64,000 nt of DNA from assembly GCA_039105265.1 (NCBI GenBank), contig JAPFFF010000029.1:1674001-1738000 (forward strand). The letters run 5' to 3'. The notes beneath the pieces were generated by a model. The model did no database searches. It was not told where the DNA came from and was given only the letters and a program-made list of their open reading frames with translations. Made by a program: the position numbers and the translations under genes. The DNA is from Tritrichomonas musculus (Eukaryota; Parabasalia; Tritrichomonadida; Tritrichomonadidae). Positions 9,601 to 19,105 of this stretch are shown here, piece after piece (within the stretch, counting starts at the first letter, position 1; the number at the start of each line of letters is the position of its first letter).

Positions 9601-12600
9601 CTGATGTCAATTCGCTGATCTTGCTGTTGAGGGTCTCAATCTGTGACTTGTAGTTATCGATTTCTGAGTTCAATCTTGTGACTTCGTTTGTCAAGTCGTT
9701 GATCTTGCCGTTGAGGCCTTCGATCTCTCTGTCTTTGCTTTCGATTGTTGATGTCAACTCTGTGATCTTTGTGTTGAGTGATTCGATTGTGGATGTCAAT
9801 TCGCTGATCTTGCTGTTGAGGGATTCGATCTCTCTGTCTTTGGCTTCGACTGTTGATGTCAACTCTGCAATCTTGCCGTTGAGTGTTTCGATTTGTTGTT
9901 TGTAGTTGTCGATTTCTGAGTTCAATTCTGAGATCTTGCTGTTAAGGGATTCAATTGTGGATGTCATTTCTGTAATCTTGCTGTTGAGTGATTCGATCTC
10001 TCTGTCTTTGGCTTCTATTGTAGATTGTAATTCGCTGATCTTGCCGTTGAGTGTTTCGATTTGTTGTTTGTAGTTGTCGATTTCTGAGTTTAATCTTGTG
10101 ATTTCTGATGTCAATTCTGTGATCTTTGTGTTGAGTGATTCGATTGTGGATGTCATTTCTGAGATCTTGCTGTTGAGGCCTTCGATTTCTCTGTCTTTGG
10201 CTTCAACAGTTGATGTTAATTCAGCAATCTTGCCGTTGAGTGTCTCGATTTGTGACTTGTAGTTTTCGATTTCAGATGTCATTTCTGTGATCTTGCTGTT
10301 GAGTGATTCAACTGTGGATGTTAACTCTGAGATCTTGCTGTTGAGGGATTCGATCTCTCTGTCCTTGGCTTCAACAGTTGATGTCAATTCAGCAATCTTT
10401 CCGTTGAGTGTTTCGATTTGTGACTTGTAGTTGTCGACTTCTGAGTTCAATCTTGAGATTTCTGATGTCAATTCGCTGATCTTGCTGTTGAGGGATTCGA
10501 TCTCTCTGTCTTTGGCTTCGACTGTTGATGTCAACTCTGCAATCTTGCCGTTGAGTGTTTCGATTTGTGACTTGTAGTTGTCGACTTCTGAGTTCAATTC
10601 TGAGATCTTGCTGTTAAGGGATTCAATTGTGGATGTCATTTCTGTAATCTTGCTGTTGAGTGATTCGATTTCTCTGTCTTTGGCTTCAATAGTAGATGTC
10701 AATTCAGCGACCTTTGCATTGAGGGATTCAACTGTTGATGTCAATTCGCTGATCTTGCTGTTGAGGCTTTCAATCTCTCTGTCTTTGGCTTCAACAGTTG
10801 ATGTTAATTCAGCAATCTTGCCGTTGAGTGTCTCGATTTGTGACTTGTAACTTTCAATTTCTGACTGTAATTCGCTGATCTTGCTATTTAGTGTTTCAAT
10901 TGTTGATGTCAATTCGCTGATCTTTCCATTGAGAGATTCGATTTCTCTGTCTTTGGCTTCAACTGTTGATGTCAATTCAGCAACCTTTGCATTGAGAGAT
11001 TCGATTTGTTGTTTGTAGTTGTCAATTTCTGATTGTAGTTCGCTGATCTTTCCGTTGAGAGATTCGATTTCTCTGTCTTTGGCTTCAATAGTAGATGTCA
11101 ATTCAGCGACCTTTGCATTGAGGGATTCAACTGTTGATGTCAATTCGCTGATCTTGCTGTTGAGGCTTTCAATCTCTCTGTCTTTGGCTTCAACAGTTGA
11201 TGTTAATTCAGCAATCTTGCCGTTGAGTGTCTCGATTTGTGACTTGTAGTTTTCGATTTCAGATGTCATTTCTGTGATCTTGCTGTTGAGTGATTCAACT
11301 GTGGATGTTAACTCTGAGATCTTGCTGTTGAGTGATTCGATCTCTCTGTCTTTGGCTTCGACTGTTGATTGCAATTCAGCGACCTTTGCATTGAGTGATT
11401 CAACTGTGGATGTCAATTCACTGATCTTGCTGTTGAGGCTTTCAATCTCTCTGTCCTTGGCTTCGACTGTTGATGTCAATTCAGCCACTTTTGCGTTAAG
11501 TGATTCAATTGTGGATGTCAATTCAGTGATTTTTCCGTTGAGTGCTTCGATCTCTCTGTCTTTGGCTTCAACTGTGGATTGTAACTCAGCGACCTTTGCA
11601 TTGAGTGATTCGACTTGTTGCTTGTAGTTGTCAATTTCTGACTGTAACTCGCTGATCTTTCCGTTGAGTGCTTCAATCTCTCTGTCTTTGGCTTCAACTG
11701 TGGATTGCAATTCAGCGACCTTGCCATTGAGTGATTCAACTGTGGATGTCAATTCGCTGATCTTGCTGTTGAGTGCGTCAATTTCTCTGTCTTTGGCTTC
11801 AACTGTGGATTGTAGCTCAGCGACCTTGCCGTTGAGGGATTCGATTTGTTGCTTGTAGTTGTCAATTTCTGATTGTAGTTCGCTAATCTTGCTGTTGAGT
11901 GCTTCAATCTCTCTGTCCTTGGCTTCGACTGTTGATTGTAGTTCAGCGACCTTTGCATTGAGTGATTCAACTGTGGATGTCAATTCACTGATTTTTCCGT
12001 TGAGTGCTTCGATCTCTCTGTCTTTGGCTTCAACTGTTGACTGTAATTCAGCGACCTTTGCATTGAGTGATTCAACTGTTGATGTCAATTCACTGATCTT
12101 GCTGTTGAGTGCGTCAATTTCTCTGTCTTTGGCTTCAACGGTTGACTGTAGTTCAGCGACTTTTGCATTGAGTGATTCAACTGTTGATGTCAATTCACTG
12201 ATCTTGCTGTTGAGAGATTCGATTTCTCTGTCTTTGGCTTCGACTGTTGATGTTAATTCTGCAACTTTTGCGTTGAGTGACTCAACTGTTGATGTCAATT
12301 CACTGATCTTGCTGTTGAGTGCGTCAATTTCTCTGTCTTTGGCTTCAACGGTTGACTGTAGTTCAGCGACTTTTGCATTGAGGGATTCGATTTGTTGCTT
12401 GTAGTTGTCAATTTCTGACTGTAGTTCGCTAATCTTGCTGTTGAGTGCTTCAATCTCTCTGTCCTTGGCTTCGACTGTTGATTGTAATTCAGCAACTTTG
12501 CCATTGAGTGATTCAACTGTTGATGTTAGTTCGCTGATCTTGCCATTGAGTGCTTCGATCTCTCTGTCCTTGGCTTCGACTGTCGACTGTAGCTCAGCGA

Positions 12601-14071
12601 CTTTGCCGTTGAGTGACTCGATCTCGTGCGTTAAGTTTTCGTGATCCAATCTCGCCTGCTCTTTCGTGTCAGTCAATTCGTTCTTCAGGCGTTCGATTTC
12701 AGCTGTCAAGCTATCGTGATCAACTTTGGCTGCGTCTTTTGTATCGGCCAATTCTTTCTTCAGGCGATCAATTTCAGCTGAGAGGTTGTCGTGGTCTTCC
12801 TGTGCTTCCTTCCTTACGCGATCGAGTTCGCTTGCTAAGTTATCGTGATCTTCTTTGGCTTTGCGCTGTGTTTCGGCTAACTCGTTCTTCAATCTTTCGA
12901 TTTCAGCAGTTAAATCTTGATTTTCCTTTGTTAATTCTTCTTCGTGCGCGTGCGCTACCATGTACTTCTCCTTCCAACTGTCTCTGTCTGCCTCGGTTTC
13001 GGCGAGCAATTTCTTCAGGCGCTCTATCTCAGCCAGCAAGTTGTCGCGTTCTGCTGCTGCCTTCGCCTCGGCCTCTGCCTTCTCGCGTGCCAGGCGGTCT
13101 GCTTCGGCTTTCGCTTCTGCTTCTGCTCTTTCGCGCGCTAAACGCTCGGCTTCTGCTTTCGCTTCTGCGTCGGCTTTCTCTCTGGCTAAACGATCTTGCT
13201 CCTCCTTCTCACGTGCGAGCCGCTCTGCCTCCTCTTTCTCTCGCGCTGCGCGTTCGGCATCGGCCTTGGCTTTCGCTTCGGCTTCCGCCTTCTCTCTGGC
13301 TGCTCGCTCTGCGTCTGCCTTCTCTTTCGCGAACCGTTCAGCGTCTGCTTCCTTTCCTTTCAAGTTTTCGAGGACAACTTTTGCTGCTGCGAGCTGTGTG
13401 AGCAGTGTCTTCTCGTCAACTTTGTCGCCGCTCGCCGCCAGATCGTCTGGCATGACGTAGACTGGGATTCCGAGTTCTTCCATGACTTTGCAAGCGAGTT
13501 CGGCGTTCTTCTCGACATCCGCTGGATTAAGCGAGTAATAGTTGACTTTGTCCGGAACATACGAGTCCAATAGAGCGCACATCGAAACCGAGTACGGGGT
13601 AAATTTGTTAACATTTGGATAATTTGAGGTTCGTCCGATGGCCCATTCGAGTAAGGCGTTCTTTGCAGGCTTCTTTGAAGAGTTGTTGTCTTTGTCGTTT
13701 GTGACTGCGCCGCCGATGGAGTAGTGTAAAATAAGCGACCAAACATAACCTAAGATAAGCTTCTCGTTGTTATCATTGATATCTTTTCCGCTGATACCGA
13801 TTAGTTTAACTCCATCTTTGGTGAACATGTCAACGGATAAATCACAGTTCATAACTTGATCGATATTACGCTTTGGCGTCTTCGCCCACTTGACTGGTGC
13901 GTCTTTCTTCGTAAGGATTTCTGCGAGTTCGACAAGTGGAACACCGTTGGATAGGTCTTTCGTGATTTCTCCGATCTCGGGGCAATTTCCTGCTTTCAAT
14001 TGGCCATTAACCCACCTTGTGAAAACTTTGATCTGAAGTGGGATCCAATTATCAACATTTGATGTATTCAT
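6695..14071 (-). CDS. Giant tandem calponin-homology coiled-coil protein (2458 residues)
   Basis: The N-terminus carries two calponin-homology domains: residues about 8-118 (LQIKVFTRWVNGQL ... LILGYVWSLILHYSI) and about 134-245 (NALLEWAIGRT ... ALLDSYVPDKVNYYSLNP). Tandem CH domains form the actin-binding unit of alpha-actinin, filamin and fimbrin. Residues about 245-345 are an Ala/Glu/Lys/Arg-rich single-helix stretch (AEAKAEADRLAREK). Residues about 350-477 and 2110-2445 hold 28-residue DHDNL-type units. Residues about 478-2110 are an almost unbroken array built from 7-, 14- and 21-residue pieces such as ESLNSKISELTSTV and EAKDREI. All pieces are multiples of seven, as expected for a long two-stranded rod. 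No C-terminal globular domain is visible. The gene has more G+C than its surroundings. The first two thirds of the rod use AKDREI units and the last third SKDREIEGLNGKI units. It is probably a cytoskeletal filament or crosslinker; the partner is unknown. A 513-residue paralogue lies at 28969. Confidence 0.9.
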   Translation of the reverse strand: MNTSNVDNWIPLQIKVFTRWVNGQLKAGNCPEIGEITKDLSNGVPLVELAEILTKKDAPVKWAKTPKRNIDQVMNCDLSVDMFTKDGVKLIGISGKDINDNNEKLILGYVWSLILHYSIGGAVTNDKDNNSSKKPAKNALLEWAIGRTSNYPNVNKFTPYSVSMCALLDSYVPDKVNYYSLNPADVEKNAELACKVMEELGIPVYVMPDDLAASGDKVDEKTLLTQLAAAKVVLENLKGKEADAERFAKEKADAERAAREKAEAEAKAKADAERAAREKEEAERLAREKEEQDRLAREKADAEAKAEAERLARERAEAEAKAEADRLAREKAEAEAKAAAERDNLLAEIERLKKLLAETEADRDSWKEKYMVAHAHEEELTKENQDLTAEIERLKNELAETQRKAKEDHDNLASELDRVRKEAQEDHDNLSAEIDRLKKELADTKDAAKVDHDSLTAEIERLKNELTDTKEQARLDHENLTHEIESLNGKVAELQSTVEAKDREIEALNGKISELTSTVESLNGKVAELQSTVEAKDREIEALNSKISELQSEIDNYKQQIESLNAKVAELQSTVEAKDREIDALNSKISELTSTVESLNAKVAELTSTVEAKDREIESLNSKISELTSTVESLNAKVAELQSTVEAKDREIDALNSKISELTSTVESLNAKVAELQSTVEAKDREIEALNGKISELTSTVESLNAKVAELQSTVEAKDREIEALNSKISELQSEIDNYKQQIESLNGKVAELQSTVEAKDREIDALNSKISELTSTVESLNGKVAELQSTVEAKDREIEALNGKISELQSEIDNYKQQVESLNAKVAELQSTVEAKDREIEALNGKITELTSTIESLNAKVAELTSTVEAKDREIESLNSKISELTSTVESLNAKVAELQSTVEAKDREIESLNSKISELTSTVESLNSKITEMTSEIENYKSQIETLNGKIAELTSTVEAKDREIESLNSKISELTSTVESLNAKVAELTSTIEAKDREIESLNGKISELQSEIDNYKQQIESLNAKVAELTSTVEAKDREIESLNGKISELTSTIETLNSKISELQSEIESYKSQIETLNGKIAELTSTVEAKDREIESLNSKISELTSTVESLNAKVAELTSTIEAKDREIESLNSKITEMTSTIESLNSKISELNSEVDNYKSQIETLNGKIAELTSTVEAKDREIESLNSKISELTSEISRLNSEVDNYKSQIETLNGKIAELTSTVEAKDREIESLNSKISELTSTVESLNSKITEMTSEIENYKSQIETLNGKIAELTSTVEAKDREIEGLNSKISEMTSTIESLNTKITELTSEITRLNSEIDNYKQQIETLNGKISELQSTIEAKDREIESLNSKITEMTSTIESLNSKISELNSEIDNYKQQIETLNGKIAELTSTVEAKDREIESLNSKISELTSTIESLNTKITELTSTIESKDREIEGLNGKINDLTNEVTRLNSEIDNYKSQIETLNSKISELTSEIENYKSQIETLNGKIAELTSTVEAKDREIESLNSKISELTSEIENYKSQIETLNTKISELTSTIESKDREIEGLNGKINDLTSEITRLNSEIDNYKSQIETLNSKISEMTTTIETLNTKISELTSTIESKDREIEGLNGKINDLTSEITRLNSEIDNYKSQIETLNSKISEMTTTIETLNTKISELTSTIESKDREIEGLNGKINDLTSEITRLNSEIDNYKSQIETLNSKITELTSTIESKDREIEGLNGKISEMTSTIETLNTKITELTSTIESKDREIEGLNGKISEMTSTIETLNTKITELTSTIESKDREIEGLNGKISDLTNEVSNYKSQIETLNSKISEMTSTIETLNTKITELTSVIESKDREIDGLNGKINDLTNEISSYKSQVETLNSRISELTSTIESKDREIEGLNGKISDLTNEVSSYKSQVETLNSRISELTSTIESKDREIEGLNGKISEMTSTIETLNSKITELTSTIESKDREIEGLNGKISDLTNEVSNYKSQIETLNSKITELTSTIESKDREIEGLNGKISELTSEVTRLNSEVENYRSQDETLNTKITELTSTIESKDREIDGLNGKISDLTNEVTRLNSEVDNYRSQIETLNSKITELTSELERVNSLLTEAQNKGQADHDSLAAEIERLNQQISSMASEIENYKSTIDGLNSKVAQLESEIENLRRELADTQRSAQEDHDNLSAEVERLNQQIAGMTSEIDGYKCKISDMASEIERLKSELSETQRSAKEDHDSLTAEIERLKAELSDTQRSAKEDHDSLSSEIERLRSEIESYKSKISDLTSEIDRLNSELSDTQRSAKEDHDNLSSEIDRLTAEIERLNSELSETQRKAQEDHDNLSSEIERLKSELAETQRSAQEDHDNLSAEIERLRQELAETKQKAAEDHDNLSSEIERLKNEISQLNTKLAETIQNAEIDHNNLCQEIEKYKQALIEIGEIDENALRN
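7740..12640 (-). repeat. Coding tandem-repeat array of the CH coiled-coil gene
   Basis: About 4.9 kb of imperfect direct repeats in multiples of 21 bp, often 63 or 105 bp. Near-identical blocks recur, for example around 9050-9180 and 9230-9360, and 8700-8790 and 8810-8900. Every length change preserves the heptad frame. This pattern is expected of unequal exchange under selection for the coiled coil. Confidence 0.85.
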
Positions 14072-15424
14072 GGTATTAATCTTAATTTAACAAATAAAAA
14101 ATGAAATGATTCTCGAGTCTCATTTCTCATGATTGTTTTTCTCCATCATTTTTATGAAGCCAAAAAAATCTAATTAAACTTTATGTTTCCATTTTATGTT
14201 ATTTAATAATTTATAATTTATATATTTATTATTATTTTTAATGTTATATTATATGTTTTATAATTTATTATTTGAGATATTTTAATATATAAAATAAATA
14301 GTACTTAAATTAAAGATAGTCAATTTTGAATCTATAATTTTGGATATTTGAAAATTGAATCAGATTATTTTGCAGATAATTTAAATTGTGAATAATTTTT
14401 GAACGAATTTATTGAAACCTATTTACAAATTTGTGAAAACTTTTGCGAAATTGAAGAGAGTTTGATTATTCTCTATCAATTTTTCGACACATAGATATCT
14501 ATTAAAGACAAGCTAATTTTAAATTCTCTATTTGGCAAAATTTAATAACGATAGATATGTAACCCATTTATATCTTTAATATATAATTTAGACTTAATAT
14601 TTAAGATATTAAACGCACAGTTCTTATATATTGTATGATTTGTAGGCAATCACATTTTGTATTGGTATAAAAAATAGAAAAAATAATAAATTTTTGAAAA
14701 AATGTAGTTTGTTACATATAATATTAAATCATTAAAGCTATTCCTTTATTTCAATTTTCTTATATATAAAAATGAATTCTAAATACTTGTATAATTATTT
14801 GCAAGTTGCATAATCACATAAAATTTTTAGAGAGTAATTTTCCTAAAAATTTTCATCACTATTGTGTATCACCTATAGGTCAAATATTAACAAATTTCGA
14901 TCGTATTGTACTCAAAAAGTTTTGAAATTTTATAAAAATTTTGAGTTTTTTACATAAAATTCTACTCCAAATTTCTTCTATTATTTTCATTTGATAGTTC
15001 ATTTATTTTCCCTAAATTGTATCCAAGTTATTGAATAATTAATTTGATCAAATAAGTAAAGGAAATTTAATTATCATACCAATATTTTCACCAAACTCTA
15101 CGGTAAATATTTTTAACAATATTTTTTTCTGTTTTCATTTTATGGTTCAGTTTCTCTTTAATGATATTCAAGATAAGAAACTTGGCTAGTGAAAACTCAA
15201 ACTTGAAATCATAGATCAAAGTTATGACGAATAAACAACCTGCTGTTAAAGATGTCCACAACAAACTTTTGTCTTACATGAAACTGATAAGAGAGTTGGT
15301 AAGTCAATATTTAATCATCTAAGCAGATTCAAAAATTCAGATAGTGTAATCGTTTTTATTTCAAAAAGTTTAAAATTTAAATACTGAATGTCAAGTCAAT
15401 AACAAATTCAAATAATTCAATTCA
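14072..15424. other. AT-rich intergenic region
   Basis: About 1.35 kb of very AT-rich sequence. A TCATTTCATTTTTTATTTG stretch about 40 bases upstream of the CH gene could hold its initiator. A short frame from the ATG at 15223 (MTNKQPAVKDVHNKLLSY...) stops after about 27 codons; it may be the relic N-terminus of another gene. Nothing else is recognised. Confidence 0.5.
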
Positions 15425-16460
15425 ATGCCTCCAAAATCAAAATTTGTATTAATACATCATGATGATCCCAATTTCACCACATAAACCTATGAATATGCCA
15501 TTTCAAAGCACTTTCCAGAGTATATTAAAGATGATCATTTATTATTAATTAAGATACTAATTCTCTATCGTATTTTGACTAATTAGTCAAATCAAATTGA
15601 CCAAGAATTTTTTGATTTTTTATTTAAGTGTCTTGATAAGTATGGAAGAGAAGCGTCAGTTTTATTTAGTAATATTGATTTTGGAGGCATTAAATTGAAT
15701 TTTTTGAATATGTTATTGACGAAGTACTCAAAAGTTTTCGATTTCAATTTCATCAATTCGGCTATTTGTAAAACTTTGTATGAGCAGCAGAGTGATCTTT
15801 TGAGAAGAGAAATTGAGAGCCAAAAACGTCAAGAAGAATTTCAAAGGCAAATCAATTTGGAGCTTGAGAGTGTGAGAGCTGGCTTTGCCAAAGAATTGTC
15901 GCTGCAAAATCAAAAAGAAGAAGAAAGCATGCTGAAAATGAAGGAAGAAATGAAGAGAATTAAAGACGAGCTCGAGCAAAAGTTGCTGCTTCAGAGGAGT
16001 GAATATGAAAAGGAAATTGAAATTCGAAAAGACTGAAATAAATGATGAGCAAGCCGCAATTGAAATGCAAATCAAACTTTTCCAAGCATTTGAATATGAT
16101 GGCAACATTGATCACTGCTTCAGTGGAATCATTCATCACTTGACTGAGACATGTGGCGGAAATGTCCACGATAAAGGTATTGTTGAGGTTACTGCTTCAT
16201 CAGCAAGTGAGTTGGATAACTTAGAAAATTATCAGCAGAATTCATGGCTGAAATATGATTTTAAAGAAAAGAAGATACATCCAACTAAGTATTCAATCAG
16301 ATCGAGGCACTGGGCAATTGAAGGTTCAAATTCTGGTGGTGATGATGATAATGATATCACCTGTCTTGATGATAATGATATCACCTGTCTTGATGATGAG
16401 TATGCAGAGGCAGTGTTTGTTATTCAAAAGAAATTGTCAGATACAGAATTTTATCACTTT
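15425..16460 (+). pseudogene. Decayed coiled-coil/F5-8C-like family gene
   Basis: One frame runs from ATG 15425 (MPPKSKFVLIHHDDPNFTT) through two in-frame stops, TAA at 15482-15484 and TAG at 15584-15586, into an open stretch of 113 codons. That stretch holds a basic/acidic coiled coil (RREIESQKRQEEFQRQINLE) and ends at 16036. The protein continues in another frame from about 16000 (FEYDGNIDHCFSGIIHHLT, then NSWLKYDFKEKKIHPTKYSI). That is the start of the discoidin/F5-8C-like domain found in a large trichomonad family. The domain is cut short after SRHWAIEGSN, followed by a duplicated 24-base DNDITCLD unit, and the frame then runs into the tail of an opposite-strand gene. Two stops, one frameshift and a truncated domain make this a pseudogene. 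Confidence 0.75.
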
Positions 16461-17039
16461 TTCCATATCATCTGGATCAAAAGTATTATTTCCATCCATT
16501 AAATCGTAAATTTCATTTCTGATATTCAGTGGAGTTAACCATTTAGGTGGAATTCTGTTAATTTTTGGTGAATTATCAAATATGTTTTTGATTTCATGAC
16601 AATATTTTGTGTAATCACTGCCATATGTTTCTTTGATTTCATTTGGAAAGAATATTAATGGAGTAGCCAAAATAATGCATCTGAAATCAATACCAAGTGG
16701 TGGTTTAAGCTTATTTTCATGAATATTTAAAAGTATCTTTTCAAGTTTTTCATGAATATCTTGAATTGTAATCATGATATTAGCTTTATAAAGTTGACGG
16801 CAAAATGAATAATGCATCACATTGAAATCTTAACCTGAAAATATTGTATCTAAAAGATGTTTTTTAAAGCATTCATTATCTTTATTTTTTGAAAATACTT
16901 GAATACCAATTTCACTGACTTCTTTGAAATTAGTTACTTGATCAAGTAAAGGAAGGAAAATATTTAGAAAAGTTTGGCAATCAGCATCATTTGAAATATT
17001 CTTCTGTAAGAAACTCACTAGATTTTCTGTATTCATCAT
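16437..17039 (-). pseudogene. Hypothetical protein gene split by an in-frame TAA
   Basis: Two minus-strand frames lie in the same register: 69 codons (16830-17039, MMNTENLVSFLQKNISND...LDTIFSG) and 127 codons (16437-16820, from MHYSFCRQLYKAN to EKVIKFCI). A single TAA at 16830-16832 separates them, giving SG-stop-DFNVMHYSF. One base change would join them into a helical protein of about 200 residues. I do not recognise a domain. A nonsense mutation, an assembly error or read-through could all explain it. Its 3' end overlaps the truncated end of the plus-strand pseudogene at 15425-16460. Confidence 0.5.
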
Positions 17040-17139
17040 AAATGACTATTTATCCTCACAATTTCTTTTGAATTAAAATTACAATCAAAAGTGGTATCGT
17101 TTTCTTTTTAAAATTTTAACAGGATAAATTTTATTAAAG

Positions 17140-18684
17140 ATGACAAATAATATCGAGTATGAGCCATCTGTAAATAATTACAGAAGATTGTTGCAAACAG
17201 ATGATAGTTGTAAATTCGATCTTTTCGTCAAACTTCAAGATATAAAAGCCAAAACAAAGATATCAAGTGATGAACAAAATCAAATTCGAATTCAGACGAC
17301 TATTAATAAAGCACGAGTTATTTCAAAAAAGATCAATGAAATCTATCAAGTTGATCCAACAATTACTTCATATACCCTTCAAATTCCGATAACAGCCGAT
17401 ATTTCAAAAGAATCCAACGATAGCACAGCATACGAAGAAATGACTAAATTATTGATCCAGTCAATTGATAACAAAATTACAATTTCATCTTCAGAAGCAA
17501 AAGCATTTTTCCAGCTCCTATTATTGCTTGGTGAAGAAGCAAACAAAGATGAATTCAAATTGACAACATTAGAAGACTCCATTTCATTTCTATGCACAAA
17601 ATTTCATGATAAATCTATTGAATACCTATCGTTGCATTTAAACGAACTTTTTGATAGTGGCACGATGAAATATCTTGAAGATGAATTGAAGGAAGAAATC
17701 ATCGATAAGTACTTTTCAAACAAGAGAAAAGAAAATCAAACCGAAGAAGAAGAAGAAATTGTGAATAAAATGATTGAAGGCGGCGAGTCAGCGAAAGTGA
17801 TTTTCCACTTCATTGTTGGCATGTCGAGTGAAGATTGCAGTGAAGAAGTTCTAAGATTCATTATTGAGAAAGTTGATGATGAATTAATTGAAAGCGAAAT
17901 TTCAGGAATCATCTTTTTTATTCGTCGTATCATTGAAGGACTGCCAAAAGGATCAAGTTTGTCGAAAGAACAGAAGATGAAGAAGAAGGAGAAAGGAAAA
18001 AATAATAAAACTGAGTAAGTATACCTCAAAGCGACCGTTTGGAGGAACTTTGAGAGGTTATGTTGCTCAATGGAGGAACTTTGAATAGAAAGTTCCTCCA
18101 AACGGTCGCTTTGAGGTATACTTAAACTGAGAATATAGAATGCGAATATTTGGGGAACGAGCTGTCAGGAATCATAAACTTTTTGACACATCAAACAGAA
18201 GGCGAAGAGAACAAGGAATTTGATGTTTCTGGCGGTGGTGACAAGTATTTGCCATGTCCAATCACAAATCTCTTTAAATATGACTCCGATCACATCAATG
18301 ACTGTTATTATAACTGGGGAGAAAACCAGCCTACAGATCGAGATTCGTGGATTAAATTTGATTTTGGAGAACGAAAAATCAATTTAACGTCTTACAATCA
18401 GATCGAATTCAGGAGGTACAAATCGCAATGCGCATCCAAAAACTTGTACGATTTCAGGTTCAGATGACGGTGAGCACTGGGAAGTCATCAACGAGCAGAC
18501 AAACAACCCCGCACTGAACGGTCCATTCAAACAGCATCGATTTGAGTGTGACAACAAGAACAAATATTACAGGTTCATCCAATACAAACAGTCTGACTCA
18601 TGGGATGATGACAAAGATTATCAATATGCTCTTTATCTTTCATGCATTGAATTTTTTGGATCAATTTTATCGCCAGTGAAATGA
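17140..18684 (+). pseudogene. Coiled-coil/F5-8C-like family gene disrupted by a palindromic insertion and a frameshift
   Basis: The first 292 codons (17140-18018) are open: helical sequence with an acidic segment (NQTEEEEEIVNKMIEGGE) and a Lys-rich end (KMKKKEKGKNNKTE). The stop TAA at 18016-18018 is made of the first three bases of a 109-bp inverted-repeat element. Skipping the element and one copy of the flanking duplication (18016-18131) restores the frame: KTENIECEYLGNELSGIINFLT. It then runs into an F5/8C-like domain (CYYNWGENQPTDRDSWIKFD). A frameshift occurs near 18410. The other frame continues NAHPKTCTISGSDDGEHWEV to YALYLSCIEFFGSILSPVK and stops at 18682-18684. The family resembles the pseudogene at 15425. 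The insertion and the frameshift both argue that this copy is dead. Confidence 0.8.
18016..18124. mobile_element. 109-bp palindromic miniature element with target duplication
   Basis: Bases 18016-18051 and 18089-18124 form a perfect 36-bp inverted repeat beginning TAAGTATACCTCAAAGCGAC. The 37-base loop contains a third copy of the arm's TGGAGGAACTTTGA segment in direct orientation. The flanks carry AAACTGAG at 18008-18015 and 18124-18131. Since 18124 can belong to either repeat, the target duplication is 7 or 8 bp. There is no coding capacity, so an autonomous relative would have to supply the transposase. A 7-8 bp duplication fits hAT- or P-type elements (8 bp) better than mariner (TA). Confidence 0.8.
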
Positions 18685-18880
18685 TTCAACTAATTTTAAT
18701 TAAAGTTAATTTGATAATTCCAAATTTTTGTATATATTAATGTTTTAAATCATCAGTGATTATAAATCAATATGGTCAAATCAAATTTGTTCAAAAATAA
18801 ATCAATTTTCAATGAATTATAAGTTGTCTAATAAATATGACATGAAATAATAATTGCATCATCTTATCCAAAAGCAATTA

Positions 18881-19001
18881 ACTGATTATGAAATTGAATT
18901 AAAACACTATTTATTTTTTCACTGATTATGAAATTGAAATTGAAACACTATTTATTTTTTCACTGATTATGAAATTGAAATTGAAACACTATTTATTTTT
19001 C
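18881..19001 (+). repeat. Short tandem repeat, about 40-bp unit, three copies
   Basis: The unit ACTGATTATGAAATTGAA... followed by ACACTATTTATTTTTTC starts at 18881, 18921 and 18962. The first copy lacks a few bases. It lies just downstream of the disrupted gene at 17140. Confidence 0.7.
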
Positions 19002-19105
19002 ATTTATTAACTTGAGAAAGAATTTTTGGAAAATATTATTGTATCTAAACTCTATAAAACAATCAATTTCTCATTTAAAAAAAAAAGTAACAGCTATAAC
19101 ATATA

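Noticed and set aside
6819..13573. Many long open frames on the plus strand opposite the CH coiled-coil gene
   Set aside because: They are antisense shadows of a repetitive, stop-poor coding region; they are made of the same Ser/Leu-rich reading of the repeats and have no domains or starts of their own.
15295..15330. Possible 28-base intron (GTAAGT ... AAGCAG)
   Set aside because: It lacks the trichomonad ACTAAC-type acceptor block and splicing does not open a longer frame.
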